This document shows, piece after piece, positions 8,759-15,804 of a stretch of DNA of 64,000 nucleotides; the stretch's first letter is position 1, and each line of letters begins with the position of its first letter. Source of the DNA: Streptomyces musisoli. GTDB lineage: Bacteria; Actinomycetota; Actinomycetes; Streptomycetales; Streptomycetaceae. A program made the translations under genes and the position numbers. The notes under the pieces were generated by a model. The model had not been told where the DNA came from and ran no database searches. It was given only the letters and a program-made list of their open reading frames with translations. The stretch is from positions 472,904 through 536,903 of the forward strand of contig NZ_JAERRH010000005.1 in assembly GCF_016741855.1 (NCBI RefSeq), given 5' to 3'.

Positions 8759-8941
8759 GCGGCACACGTACGCCCGGGCGAAGGAACCGCCCGCGGCGCC
8801 CCACCGTTCCCGCGCCTCGGTCGAACGCGTACGCCTGGGGGAGGGGACCGCCGGCGGCGCCCTGCCGTTTCCGCGCCTCGGTCGAACGCGTACGCCTGGG
8901 GGAGGGGACCGCCGGCGGCGCCCTGCCGTTCCCGCGCCGCG
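8759..8941. repeat. 61-bp tandem repeat, three units
   Basis: Units 8820-8880 and 8881-8941 are near identical, with one C/T difference near the end. A diverged unit precedes them at 8759-8819. Each of the two good units contains the palindrome GCGTACGC and the self-complementary CCGCCGGCGG. The array lies in the 419-bp region between the divergent VOC gene and the PQQ-like gene. The rest of that region (8641-8758 and 8942-9059) shows only a weak ribosome site and no other gene. Confidence 0.9.
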
Positions 8942-9059
8942 GGTCAAACCGCCGAACGGGGGACATCCCGCCGCCGCCCGCCCGGCCACCCGGCCGACCC
9001 CCCGGGCGGTGACTACGCTCGGCGCCTATTCCGGGACGGTGGAGACCGAAGGGGGCAAG

Positions 9060-9902
9060 GTGGCACTTCCACCCCACGCCCCCGACCCCCACCGCCCCAC
9101 CCCGCCCCGGGAACCCGCCCCGCCCCCGGCGATCACGTACCTGGCGCCCGTCGTCCCCGCTCCCGTAGGTGCCCCCTGCGAGTCCGCTCCCGCCGTGCCG
9201 GCCCCGGCTTCCCGTGTCCTCGTCGCGGCCGTCCGTCGTCTCGCCGTCGGTCTGCTGCTCACCGCCGCGGCCGCGGGGCTTCTCGGTGTGGTTCATCACC
9301 ATCGGCCCGCGCCCTACGGCGACCGGCTCCTGCCCGGCGGGCACGGGGAGTGGGCGGTGCGGGCGCAGGGCGCTGCCGTGGTCGGCTACGACCGCCGTAC
9401 CGGGGTCCCGCGCTGGCGCTACGCGCGCGTGGGGCACCGTCCCTACGCCGTGCTGCCCGCGCGCGGGGCGGCGATCACACTCTGGGACGACGGGCTGATC
9501 ACCGACACCGACGGCCGTTCCGTGCGCTGGCACCGGGCCCTGCCCGACGCGGCCGAGTGGCTCCCGGCCCAGGGCGGCACCGGCGTCCTGCGCCCCCTCG
9601 GCCGCGGCATCCTCGGCGTCGTCGCCCCGAGCCGCGTCACCGCGTACCGCACCGCCGACGGCGACCTGCGCTGGGTGCTGCCCGCCCGGGCGGGCTGCGC
9701 GTTCCGGCCCGAGGGCGCCGTACGGCGGGGCGCCGCCCTGCTCCTCGCCCAGCCGTGCGCGGACGCCGCCTGGACCGGCCAGCTCGTGGCCCTGGACGAC
9801 CTGGGCCGGATCGCGCCCGACCGCACCCCGCTGGGCAACGATCTCCCCGCCCGGAACCCGGGACACCTGGACGCAGAAAAAGCGCTTGCCCGGCCCCGTT
9901 AG
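9060..9902 (+). CDS. PQQ-like membrane-anchored hypothetical protein
   Basis: A 280-residue protein with a Pro-rich cytoplasmic N-terminus, one membrane helix (about residues 63-82, LLLTAAAAGLLGV) and an extracytoplasmic domain. That domain reads like the blades of a PQQ/beta-propeller repeat: VVGYDRRTGVPRWRYARV, LITDTDGRSVRWHRALP and VTAYRTADGDLRWVLP. GTG start at 9060 with AAGGGGG upstream. The substrate is unknown. The ABC-F leader follows within 10 bp. Confidence 0.75.
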   Translation: MALPPHAPDPHRPTPPREPAPPPAITYLAPVVPAPVGAPCESAPAVPAPASRVLVAAVRRLAVGLLLTAAAAGLLGVVHHHRPAPYGDRLLPGGHGEWAVRAQGAAVVGYDRRTGVPRWRYARVGHRPYAVLPARGAAITLWDDGLITDTDGRSVRWHRALPDAAEWLPAQGGTGVLRPLGRGILGVVAPSRVTAYRTADGDLRWVLPARAGCAFRPEGAVRRGAALLLAQPCADAAWTGQLVALDDLGRIAPDRTPLGNDLPARNPGHLDAEKALARPR

Positions 9903-9911
9903 ACTTGTCCC
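9893..9911 (+). promoter_or_regulatory. -10 element for a leaderless leader transcript
   Basis: TAGACT at 9900-9905 fits the TAnnnT -10 consensus. It is followed by TGTCCC and then the ATG at 9912, so transcription would begin at or within a base of that ATG. No good -35 hexamer is visible at 17 bp. The promoter call rests on the -10 and its spacing. Confidence 0.5.
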
Positions 9912-9935
9912 ATGGCCATTCTCCTCGCGCATTAG
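9912..9935 (+). CDS. Seven-codon leader peptide (MAILLAH) before the ABC-F gene
   Basis: A complete ATG-to-TAG reading frame of seven codons, MAILLAH, lies 59 bp upstream of the ABC-F start. There is no Shine-Dalgarno, but a -10 hexamer sits 6 nt before the ATG, so it would be read as a leaderless message. Short leader peptides are established attenuation devices for antibiotic-responsive ABC-F genes, in which a stalled ribosome changes downstream RNA structure. Function here is inferred. Confidence 0.5.
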   Translation: MAILLAH

Positions 9936-9994
9936 ACGGCGGGAACGTCCTCAGCCGCCCACCCGCCAACCCCTGTCTGCCCTGGAGTCTGTCC

Positions 9995-11593
9995 GTGATC
10001 TCCGCCTCCGGTATCGAGCTGCGCGCCGGCGCGCGCGTCCTCATCGAGAACGCCAGCTTCCGTATCGCCAAGGGCGACCGCATCGGCCTCGTCGGCCGTA
10101 ACGGCGCCGGCAAGACCACCCTGACGAAGTGCCTGGCCGGTGAGGGCATCCCCGCCGGCGGCACGATCACCCGCTCCGGCGAGGTCGGCTACCTCCCGCA
10201 GGACCCCCGCACCGGCGACCTGGACGTCCTCGCCCGCGACCGCATCCTCTCCGCCCGCGGCCTCGACGTGCTGATCCGCAAGATGCGCGAGAACGAGGAG
10301 CGCATCGCGAACGGCAAGGGCGCCACCCGCGACAAGGCCATGAAGCAGTACGAGCGCCAGGAGACGGAGTTCCTCACCAAGGGCGGGTACGCCGCCGAGG
10401 CCGAGGCCGCCACCATCGCCGCCGCCCTGAACCTGCCCGACCGGGTGCTCGGCCAGCCCCTGCACACGCTCTCCGGCGGTCAGCGCCGCCGCATCGAGCT
10501 GGCCCGGATCCTGTTCTCGGACGCCGACACCCTGCTGCTGGACGAGCCCACCAACCACCTCGACGCGGACTCGATCGTCTGGCTGCGGGATTACCTGAAG
10601 ACCTACCGCGGCGGCTTCATCGTGATCTCCCACGACGTCGACCTGGTGGACACCGTCGTCAACAAGGTGTTCTACCTGGACGCGAACCGGTCCGCGATCG
10701 ACATCTACAACATGGGCTGGAAGCTGTACCAGCAGCAGCGCGAGGCCGACGAGAAGCGCCGCAAGCGCGAGCGCGCCAACGCCGAGAAGAAGGCCGCCGC
10801 CCTGCACTCGCAGGCCGACAAGATGCGCGCCAAGGCCACCAAGACGGTCGCCGCGCAGAACATGGCCCGCCGTGCCGACAAGCTGCTCTCCGGACTGGAG
10901 GCGGTCCGCCAGTCCGACAAGGTCGCCAAGCTCCGCTTCCCGGAGCCCTCGCCCTGCGGCAAGACCCCGCTGATGGCCGAGGGCCTGTCGAAGTCGTACG
11001 GCTCGCTGGAGATCTTCACCGACGTCGACCTCGCCATCGACAAGGGCTCAAGGGTCGTCATCCTGGGCCTCAACGGCGCCGGCAAGACCACCTTGCTGCG
11101 GCTGCTGGGCGGTGTGGAGCAGCCGGACACCGGCGAGGTCGTCCCCGGCCACGGCCTCAAGCTCGGCTACTACGCCCAGGAGCACGAGACCCTCGACCCG
11201 GACCGCACGGTCCTGGAGAACATGCGCTCGGCCGCCCCCGACATGGACCTGGTCGAGGTCCGCAAGGTGCTCGGCTCGTTCCTGTTCTCCGGCGACGACG
11301 TCGACAAGCCGGCCGGTGTCCTCTCCGGCGGCGAGAAGACCCGGCTCGCCCTCGCCACCCTCGTCGTCTCCTCGGCGAACGTGCTGCTCCTGGACGAGCC
11401 GACGAACAACCTGGACCCGGCCAGCCGCGAGGAGATCCTCGGTGCCCTGCGCACCTACAAGGGCGCGGTCGTCCTCGTCACCCACGACGAGGGCGCGGTC
11501 GAGGCGCTCCAGCCCGAGCGGATCATCCTGCTGCCCGACGGCGTCGAGGACCTGTGGGGCTCCGACTACGCGGATCTCGTCGCCCTGGCCTGA
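9995..11593 (+). CDS. ABC-F family ATP-binding protein (ribosome-associated type)
   Basis: The 532-residue soluble protein has two ABC domains and no membrane helices. Domain 1 has Walker A GRNGAGKTT (about 37-45) and signature LSGGQRRRIELAR. A charged coiled linker (QQQREADEKRRKRERANAEK) follows, then domain 2 with GLNGAGKTT and LSGGEKTRLALA. ABC-F proteins act on the ribosomal E site in translation or antibiotic protection. The GTG at 9995 has GGAG 7 nt upstream. The frame stays open far upstream but those residues are Arg/Pro noise. Housekeeping (EttA/Uup-like) and resistance roles are both possible. Confidence 0.93.
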   Translation: MISASGIELRAGARVLIENASFRIAKGDRIGLVGRNGAGKTTLTKCLAGEGIPAGGTITRSGEVGYLPQDPRTGDLDVLARDRILSARGLDVLIRKMRENEERIANGKGATRDKAMKQYERQETEFLTKGGYAAEAEAATIAAALNLPDRVLGQPLHTLSGGQRRRIELARILFSDADTLLLDEPTNHLDADSIVWLRDYLKTYRGGFIVISHDVDLVDTVVNKVFYLDANRSAIDIYNMGWKLYQQQREADEKRRKRERANAEKKAAALHSQADKMRAKATKTVAAQNMARRADKLLSGLEAVRQSDKVAKLRFPEPSPCGKTPLMAEGLSKSYGSLEIFTDVDLAIDKGSRVVILGLNGAGKTTLLRLLGGVEQPDTGEVVPGHGLKLGYYAQEHETLDPDRTVLENMRSAAPDMDLVEVRKVLGSFLFSGDDVDKPAGVLSGGEKTRLALATLVVSSANVLLLDEPTNNLDPASREEILGALRTYKGAVVLVTHDEGAVEALQPERIILLPDGVEDLWGSDYADLVALA

Positions 11594-11889
11594 TCGAAAG
11601 CCTGATCCACTGCGTATGGATCATTCGGCCGATCCGTGATCCGTCATCTGTGTGAGATCTCCTCGTATCGGGGTGTGTCGTACACGGATTTTCCGGCCGA
11701 TCCCCCGGCCCCCAAGGGGTCGGCCGCTTTGCGTGCCTGACCTGGTACTTCGTGAATCCACCCGGACGGACCCATGGTCCCCGCCCGCTGGAATCCCTTA
11801 TTCCGCTTGTGGGGACCGGCTCCTGTCGTCACAACGATGTCTCACCGACCTTGCCGAATGGGTGGCCATCGCGCCCGGGAGGGGTGATC
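11592..11889 (+). promoter_or_regulatory. Cluster of GATC sites upstream of gbn
   Basis: GATC starts at 11592, 11604, 11619, 11631, 11638, 11656, 11699 and 11886. Six fall within 68 bp where base composition predicts about 0.2. Gbn, encoded just downstream, is known as a GATC-binding nucleoid protein, so this is a likely autoregulatory binding region. It fills most of the 335-bp gap between the ABC-F gene and gbn; no other gene is seen there. Confidence 0.6.
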
Positions 11890-11928
11890 ATGAGGAGACC
11901 AGAGCGCACTTCCCATGAGGAGGCACGG

Positions 11929-12150
11929 GTGGCCGAGACTCTGAAGAAGGGCAGCCGGGTGACCGGCGCCGCGCGCGACAAGCTCGCGGCAGACCTGAAG
12001 AAGAAGTACGACTCCGGTGCGAGCATCCGGGCGCTGGCCGAGGAGACCGGCCGCTCGTATGGCTTCGTACACCGGATGCTCAGCGAGTCGGGCGTCACGC
12101 TGCGTGGGCGTGGCGGAGCGACCCGGGGCAAGAAGGCCGCTACGTCCTGA
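11929..12150 (+). CDS. gbn: Gbn, GATC-binding nucleoid-associated protein
   Basis: A small basic DNA-binding protein of 73 residues, the length I recall for S. coelicolor Gbn (SCO1839), which influences chromatin, sporulation timing and antibiotic production. The basic N-terminus KKGSRVTGAARDKL precedes a helix-turn-helix (about 28-52, SGASIRALAEETGRSYGFVH) and a basic Gly/Arg/Lys tail. The GTG at 11929 has GAGGAGG 6 nt upstream; an upstream ATG at 11890 is less likely. A GATC cluster lies upstream and a strong hairpin follows the gene. Confidence 0.93.
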   Translation: MAETLKKGSRVTGAARDKLAADLKKKYDSGASIRALAEETGRSYGFVHRMLSESGVTLRGRGGATRGKKAATS

Positions 12151-12180
12151 CTCCGGGCGGCCCATCGGCTTCGATGGTGG

Positions 12181-12212
12181 CCACCCGGTCGGCGGCCTGA
12201 TCGACCGGGTGG
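12181..12212 (+). terminator. Hairpin terminator after gbn
   Basis: CCACCCGGTC (12181-12190) pairs perfectly with GACCGGGTGG (12203-12212) across a 12-nt loop, 30 bp after the gbn stop. It should isolate gbn from the crotonase gene. Confidence 0.75.
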
Positions 12213-12278
12213 TTACTGTGCAGTCACTTAGCATGCCGTAAGGCACTGCGTGATGACCGCACCCATCGGAGGCGCCCC

Positions 12279-13082
12279 ATGGCTTCGCCCGACCAGGACC
12301 TCGCTCCTGTACTCGACAAGGACGGCGTACGGCTCACCGTCGACGACGCGCTCGCCACGGTGACGCTGACCAACCCGGCCAAGCGCAACGCGCAGAGCCC
12401 CGCCCTGTGGCGGGCGCTCGCCGAGGCCGGGCGGCTGCTGCCGGGCTCCGTCCGCGTCGTCGTACTGCGCGGCGAGGGCAAGTCCTTCTCCGCCGGGCTG
12501 GACCGTCAGATGTTCACCCCGGAGGGGATCCCGGGCGAGCCGACCTTCATCGAACTCGCGCGTCGTGACGACGCCGGGCTCGACGCGACCATCGCCGAGT
12601 ACCAGGAGGCGTTCACCTGGTGGCGGCGGACCGACATCGTGTCCATCGCCGCCGTCCAGGGGCATGCCATCGGGGCCGGCTTCCAGCTCGCGCTCGGTTG
12701 CGACCTGCGGGTCGTCGCCGACGACGTGCAGTTCGCCATGCGTGAGACCAGCCTCGGTATCGTCCCCGACCTGACCGGCACCCATCCGCTGGTCGGCCTC
12801 GTCGGGTACGCCCGCGCGCTGGAGATCTGCGTGACCGGGCGGTTCGTCGGGGCCGAGGAGGCGGTGTCGAGCGGACTGGCCAGCCTCGCAGTGCCCGCGT
12901 CGGAACTCGACGCGGCGGCGCGGGACTTGGCAGCCGCGGTGCTGGCCGCGCCGCGGGACGCCGTGGTGGAGACCAAGGGGTTGCTCCAGGGTGCCGTCGG
13001 CCGCTCCTACGAGGAGCAGCGTGCCGCGGAGCGGGCTGCCCAGGCCCGACGGCTGCGGGACCTGGCCGGACTCGGCGAATAA
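12279..13082 (+). CDS. Enoyl-CoA hydratase/isomerase (crotonase) family protein
   Basis: The 267-residue crotonase fold acts on acyl-CoA. The oxyanion-hole region VQGHAIGAGFQLALGCDLRV lies mid-protein. It is followed by RETSLGIVPDLTGT, containing a Glu at the usual catalytic position, and LEICVTGRFVGAEEA with the second. The exact substrate (beta-oxidation or isomerisation) cannot be told. It is a single gene with a 128-bp upstream region containing the gbn terminator; a 27-bp minisatellite begins 16 bp after its stop. Confidence 0.9.
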   Translation: MASPDQDLAPVLDKDGVRLTVDDALATVTLTNPAKRNAQSPALWRALAEAGRLLPGSVRVVVLRGEGKSFSAGLDRQMFTPEGIPGEPTFIELARRDDAGLDATIAEYQEAFTWWRRTDIVSIAAVQGHAIGAGFQLALGCDLRVVADDVQFAMRETSLGIVPDLTGTHPLVGLVGYARALEICVTGRFVGAEEAVSSGLASLAVPASELDAAARDLAAAVLAAPRDAVVETKGLLQGAVGRSYEEQRAAERAAQARRLRDLAGLGE

Positions 13083-13097
13083 GCACGACCGGGCCGG

Positions 13098-13215
13098 GCA
13101 CCGGCCTGACCCGGACGAACTCCGGCACCGGCCTGACCCGGACGAACTCCGGCACCGGCCTGACCCGGACGAACTCCGGCACCGGCCTGAGCGGGAGGAA
13201 CTCCGGCACCGGCCT
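13098..13215. repeat. 27-bp minisatellite, four units plus partial
   Basis: Units 13098-13124, 13125-13151 and 13152-13178 are identical (GGCACCGGCCTGACCCGGAC then GAACTCC). The unit at 13179-13205 has three changes, and a partial unit begins at 13206. The array fills the gap between convergent genes. Because 27 is a multiple of three, both strands stay open and give false repetitive reading frames. Confidence 0.95.
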
Positions 13216-13229
13216 TGTCGGCATAGTGC

Positions 13230-13290
13230 CGGTACCGGCTTCGCCGGAAGACCTCCGGTACCGGTCCGAGCCGGTACCGGATCCGGCCTG
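13230..13290. repeat. GGTACCGG palindrome cluster
   Basis: Three copies of the palindrome CCGGTACCGG or a close form occur at about 13230, 13256 and 13272, separated by related CCGG-rich sequence. They can pair with each other and probably serve as the shared terminator between the crotonase gene and the convergent P10-like gene. Confidence 0.55.
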
Positions 13291-13306
13291 AGCCAAACGA
13301 AAGACC

Positions 13307-14032
13307 CTAACCGACCGCGGTGACCAGTACGGCCACCGTCGGCCGGTCCCGCAGCGCGTCCCGGACCGCCGCGCGGACCTGCCGGGCCACGTCCACCGCC
13401 CGGCGGTCCGTGCCGGTCGCGATCTCGACGCGCACGTGGCGGTGGGGAAGAGCGGTGTCCCCTCCGCGTTCCTCGATGTGCACCGCCCGGCCCAGACCGC
13501 CCAGCGACCCGGTCAGGCGCAGCACCCCCGGAACGGCGAGGGCCGCCCGCGCCACCGCGGCCTCCTCCTGGTCCGCGGGCTCCCGGGCGGGCGGTGGCTC
13601 CGGTGGCCGAACCGCCGCCGCGGCCTGCCCCGGAGCCTCCAGCAGATCCGTCACCCGCAGGTCGACCTCCGTGACCACGAGGCCCAGCCGTTCCGTCGCG
13701 GCCGCCGCCAGAGCCAGCCGCAGCCGGGACGCCGCCGACGGCAGCGGCTCGGCCGCCGTCGCCGCGAAATCCGCCGTCACCCGCAGCGCGCCCGGCCACA
13801 GCGCACTCGGCGGGGCCGGCACGACGGGCTCGTCCGCGGCCTCCGGGCCGGCCGGCCCGATCCGCAGCGCACCCAGGCGCACCCCCGGCACCCCGTCCGC
13901 GGCGGCGCGCCCCAGCACCGCACCGGCGGCCACCTCCGCGATCCACGCGCCGTCTTGCGGGCCGCCGAGCGGAAGCAGCCTGCCCAGACCCACCTGAAGC
14001 CGTACCACCTGCGCCCACCGGTCCGCTGTCAT
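13307..14032 (-). CDS. P10-like conserved protein beside the Asp23 cluster
   Basis: A 241-residue Ala-rich soluble protein, probably the streptomycete group annotated as nucleopolyhedrovirus P10 family. It carries two segments reminiscent of the Asp23 pattern: ERLGLVVTEVDLRVTDLLE in the middle, and a C-terminal VRVEIATGTDRRAVDVARQV unit ending TVAVLVTAVG. ATG at 14032; the nearby GGAGG is only 1-2 nt away, so a GTG at 14053 is an alternative. It is divergent from the Asp23 gene by 83 bp, suggesting shared control and function. Confidence 0.75.
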   Translation of the reverse strand: MTADRWAQVVRLQVGLGRLLPLGGPQDGAWIAEVAAGAVLGRAAADGVPGVRLGALRIGPAGPEAADEPVVPAPPSALWPGALRVTADFAATAAEPLPSAASRLRLALAAAATERLGLVVTEVDLRVTDLLEAPGQAAAAVRPPEPPPAREPADQEEAAVARAALAVPGVLRLTGSLGGLGRAVHIEERGGDTALPHRHVRVEIATGTDRRAVDVARQVRAAVRDALRDRPTVAVLVTAVG

Positions 14033-14115
14033 TCCTCCAGCCTGCCGTATCACGGGCGCGCGACGGCGCAACCGTGCTTACCGTGGTCGGAGGACGACCG
14101 GAAGGACGTACGGCC

Positions 14116-14586
14116 ATGACCGACATGACGACCACCCCCGAAGGCGACCACGAACATCAGATCTCCACCCGCAAGACCCCCCGGCGCGGCGGCGGCGACC
14201 CGGCGACCCGGGGCCGGACGACCATCGCCGACGGCGTCGTGGAGAAGATCGCCGGGCTCGCCGCCCGGGACGTGGTCGGGGTCCACACCATGGGCAGCGG
14301 CCTGGCGCGCACCTTCGGTGCCGTACGCGACCGGGTGCCCGGCGGCAGCAAATCGGTGAGCCGCGGCGTCAAGGCCGAGGTCGGCGAGGTGCAGACCGCG
14401 CTCGACCTGGAGATCGTCGTGGACTACGGCGTCTCGATCGCCGATGTCGCCCACGCCGTGCGGGAGAACGTGATCGCCGCCGTGGAGCGCATGACCGGCC
14501 TCGAGGTGGTCGAGGTCAACATCGCGGTCAGCGACGTCAAGCTGCCCGAGGAGGAGGAAGAGGAACCGGAGCCCCGGCTCCAGTGA
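14116..14586 (+). CDS. Asp23/Gls24 family envelope stress protein
   Basis: A 156-residue protein with the Asp23/Gls24 (DUF322) fold. The sequence TTIADGVVEKIAGLAARDVVG opens the domain. The typical alternating strand-helix pattern LDLEIVVDYGVSIADVAHAV, then EVVEVNIAVSDV, closes it, followed by an acidic tail. In Firmicutes Asp23 is a membrane-associated cell-envelope protein anchored by AmaP. ATG at 14116 with GAAGGA upstream. It is the first gene of a five-gene operon on the plus strand. Confidence 0.92.
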   Translation: MTDMTTTPEGDHEHQISTRKTPRRGGGDPATRGRTTIADGVVEKIAGLAARDVVGVHTMGSGLARTFGAVRDRVPGGSKSVSRGVKAEVGEVQTALDLEIVVDYGVSIADVAHAVRENVIAAVERMTGLEVVEVNIAVSDVKLPEEEEEEPEPRLQ

Positions 14587-14636
14587 GACCGGACCCGGCA
14601 CGGACACCGCACGCCTGACGGACCGAGGAGCGCTGC

Positions 14637-14831
14637 ATGAGTATGGCCGTGGTCGGCATGATCGCCGGAATGGTGCTGGGATTCGCCGGGTACTTCGGCG
14701 GCTTCGGTGCCTTTCTGCTGGTGGCCGCGCTGGGGGCCGTCGGTTTCATCGCCGGCCGGTTCGCGGACGGCGACCTGGAACTCGGTGACTTCTTCCGCAC
14801 CCGCGGCGACCGGCGCGACCGGCGGCGGTGA
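14637..14831 (+). CDS. Small membrane protein of the Asp23/AmaP operon
   Basis: A 64-residue protein with two hydrophobic segments (about 4-20 and 23-41) rich in Gly/Ala/Phe and a basic C-terminal tail, RTRGDRRDRRR. It resembles the small DUF2273-type membrane proteins found with Asp23 genes. Its stop overlaps the next start by 4 bp (GTGA), so translation is coupled. GAGGAG lies 7-8 nt before the ATG. Confidence 0.85.
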   Translation: MSMAVVGMIAGMVLGFAGYFGGFGAFLLVAALGAVGFIAGRFADGDLELGDFFRTRGDRRDRRR

Positions 14832-15199
14832 CCCGGGTGAGCGCCGACACCGGCACGCTGCGCCCCTCGCCGGCCCGGGTGCCCCCGGCCGAGCGCGGCG
14901 CCACCCGGATCGCCGACCGGGTCGTGGCCAAGATCGCCGCACAGGCGGCCCGCGAGGTTCTCGCCCCGCTGCCCGGGCCGGCCGCGCCCCCGCACGCCAC
15001 GGTGGCCGTGCTGCACGACGCGGCCCGCATCCGCGTGCACATCGAACTCGCCTACCCGTGCGCCATCGGCGCCCGCTGCGCCGCCGTACGCCGCCAAGTC
15101 ACCGAGCGGGTGGGCACGTTGGCCGGCATGGAGGTGCGGGAGGTCGCCGTGGACGTCGAACGCCTGCACCCGGCCGCGGGCCCGGGGAGGACGGCATGA
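14828..15199 (+). CDS. Second Asp23-like protein
   Basis: A 123-residue protein with the start of the Asp23 pattern (GATRIADRVVAKIAAQAARE) and a second half VRIHIELAYPCAIGARCAAV-like, ending EVREVAVDVERL. It is coupled at both ends by 4-bp overlaps (GTGA with the preceding gene, ATGA with the next). Probably a paralogue that assembles with the 156-residue Asp23 protein. Confidence 0.85.
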   Translation: MTRVSADTGTLRPSPARVPPAERGATRIADRVVAKIAAQAAREVLAPLPGPAAPPHATVAVLHDAARIRVHIELAYPCAIGARCAAVRRQVTERVGTLAGMEVREVAVDVERLHPAAGPGRTA

Positions 15200-15804
15200 G
15201 CGAGACGCGGAGCGCCCCGACCGTCGCCGGACCGCCCGGCAGCACCCCGTCCACCGGCGAGAGCAGCGGCAGGTTCTGGTCGCCGCGCCGTGTTCCCGCC
15301 GCCCTCGTCGCGGTACTGCTCCTGGCGTGCGCGGGCCTGCTGCTCTACGACATCGCCGCCGTACGCGCCCACCACCCGGCGATGCGCTGGCGCCGCGAGC
15401 TGGCCCGGAACCTGGCCGAACGGCCCCTGGACGACACCTGGGTCCTCGCCGGCGCGGCGCTCGCCGTCGCCCTCGGTCTGTGGCTGATCGCCCTCGCGGT
15501 CACCCCCGGCCTGCGCGACCTGCTGCCGATGCGGCGCCCGCACCCGGATGTGCGCGCCGCGCTCCGGCGCGACGCGGCACGGCTGGTCCTGCGCGACCGG
15601 GCCATGGACGTGGCCGGCGTACGGGCGGCCCGGGTGCGGGTGCGCCGCCGGAAGGCCGACGTCCGCGCGGTCTCGCACTTCCGAGACCCGGACGACGTAC
15701 GCGCCGACCTGGACACCGTGCTCACCGACGCGATCGGGGACCTCGCACTGGCCCGCCCGCCCAGGCTGTCCGTGCACGTGACACGGCCCGGCCGGAAGGG
15801 ATGA
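15196..15804 (+). CDS. DUF6286-type membrane protein with Asp23-like C-terminal domain
   Basis: A 202-residue protein: a Ser/Pro-rich N-terminus, a membrane helix around residues 38-55 (LVAVLLLACAGLLLYD), a second at about 85-105, and a soluble C-terminal unit (RAMDVAGVRAARVRVRRRKA to RLSVHVTRP) with the Asp23-like strand-helix-strand pattern. The ATG overlaps the previous stop by 4 bp. Topology puts the basic C-terminal domain in the cytoplasm. Confidence 0.8.
   Translation: MSETRSAPTVAGPPGSTPSTGESSGRFWSPRRVPAALVAVLLLACAGLLLYDIAAVRAHHPAMRWRRELARNLAERPLDDTWVLAGAALAVALGLWLIALAVTPGLRDLLPMRRPHPDVRAALRRDAARLVLRDRAMDVAGVRAARVRVRRRKADVRAVSHFRDPDDVRADLDTVLTDAIGDLALARPPRLSVHVTRPGRKG

Noticed and set aside
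8639..9994. Long in-frame N-terminal extension of the ABC-F gene (984 residues in total)
   Set aside because: The extra 452 residues are Arg/Pro noise that overlaps the PQQ-like gene; the ABC domain starts normally at the GTG 9995 with a good ribosome site.
12991..13323. Frame with HRPDPDELR repeats
   Set aside because: Product of the 27-bp minisatellite, whose period keeps all frames open; not in frame with the crotonase gene.
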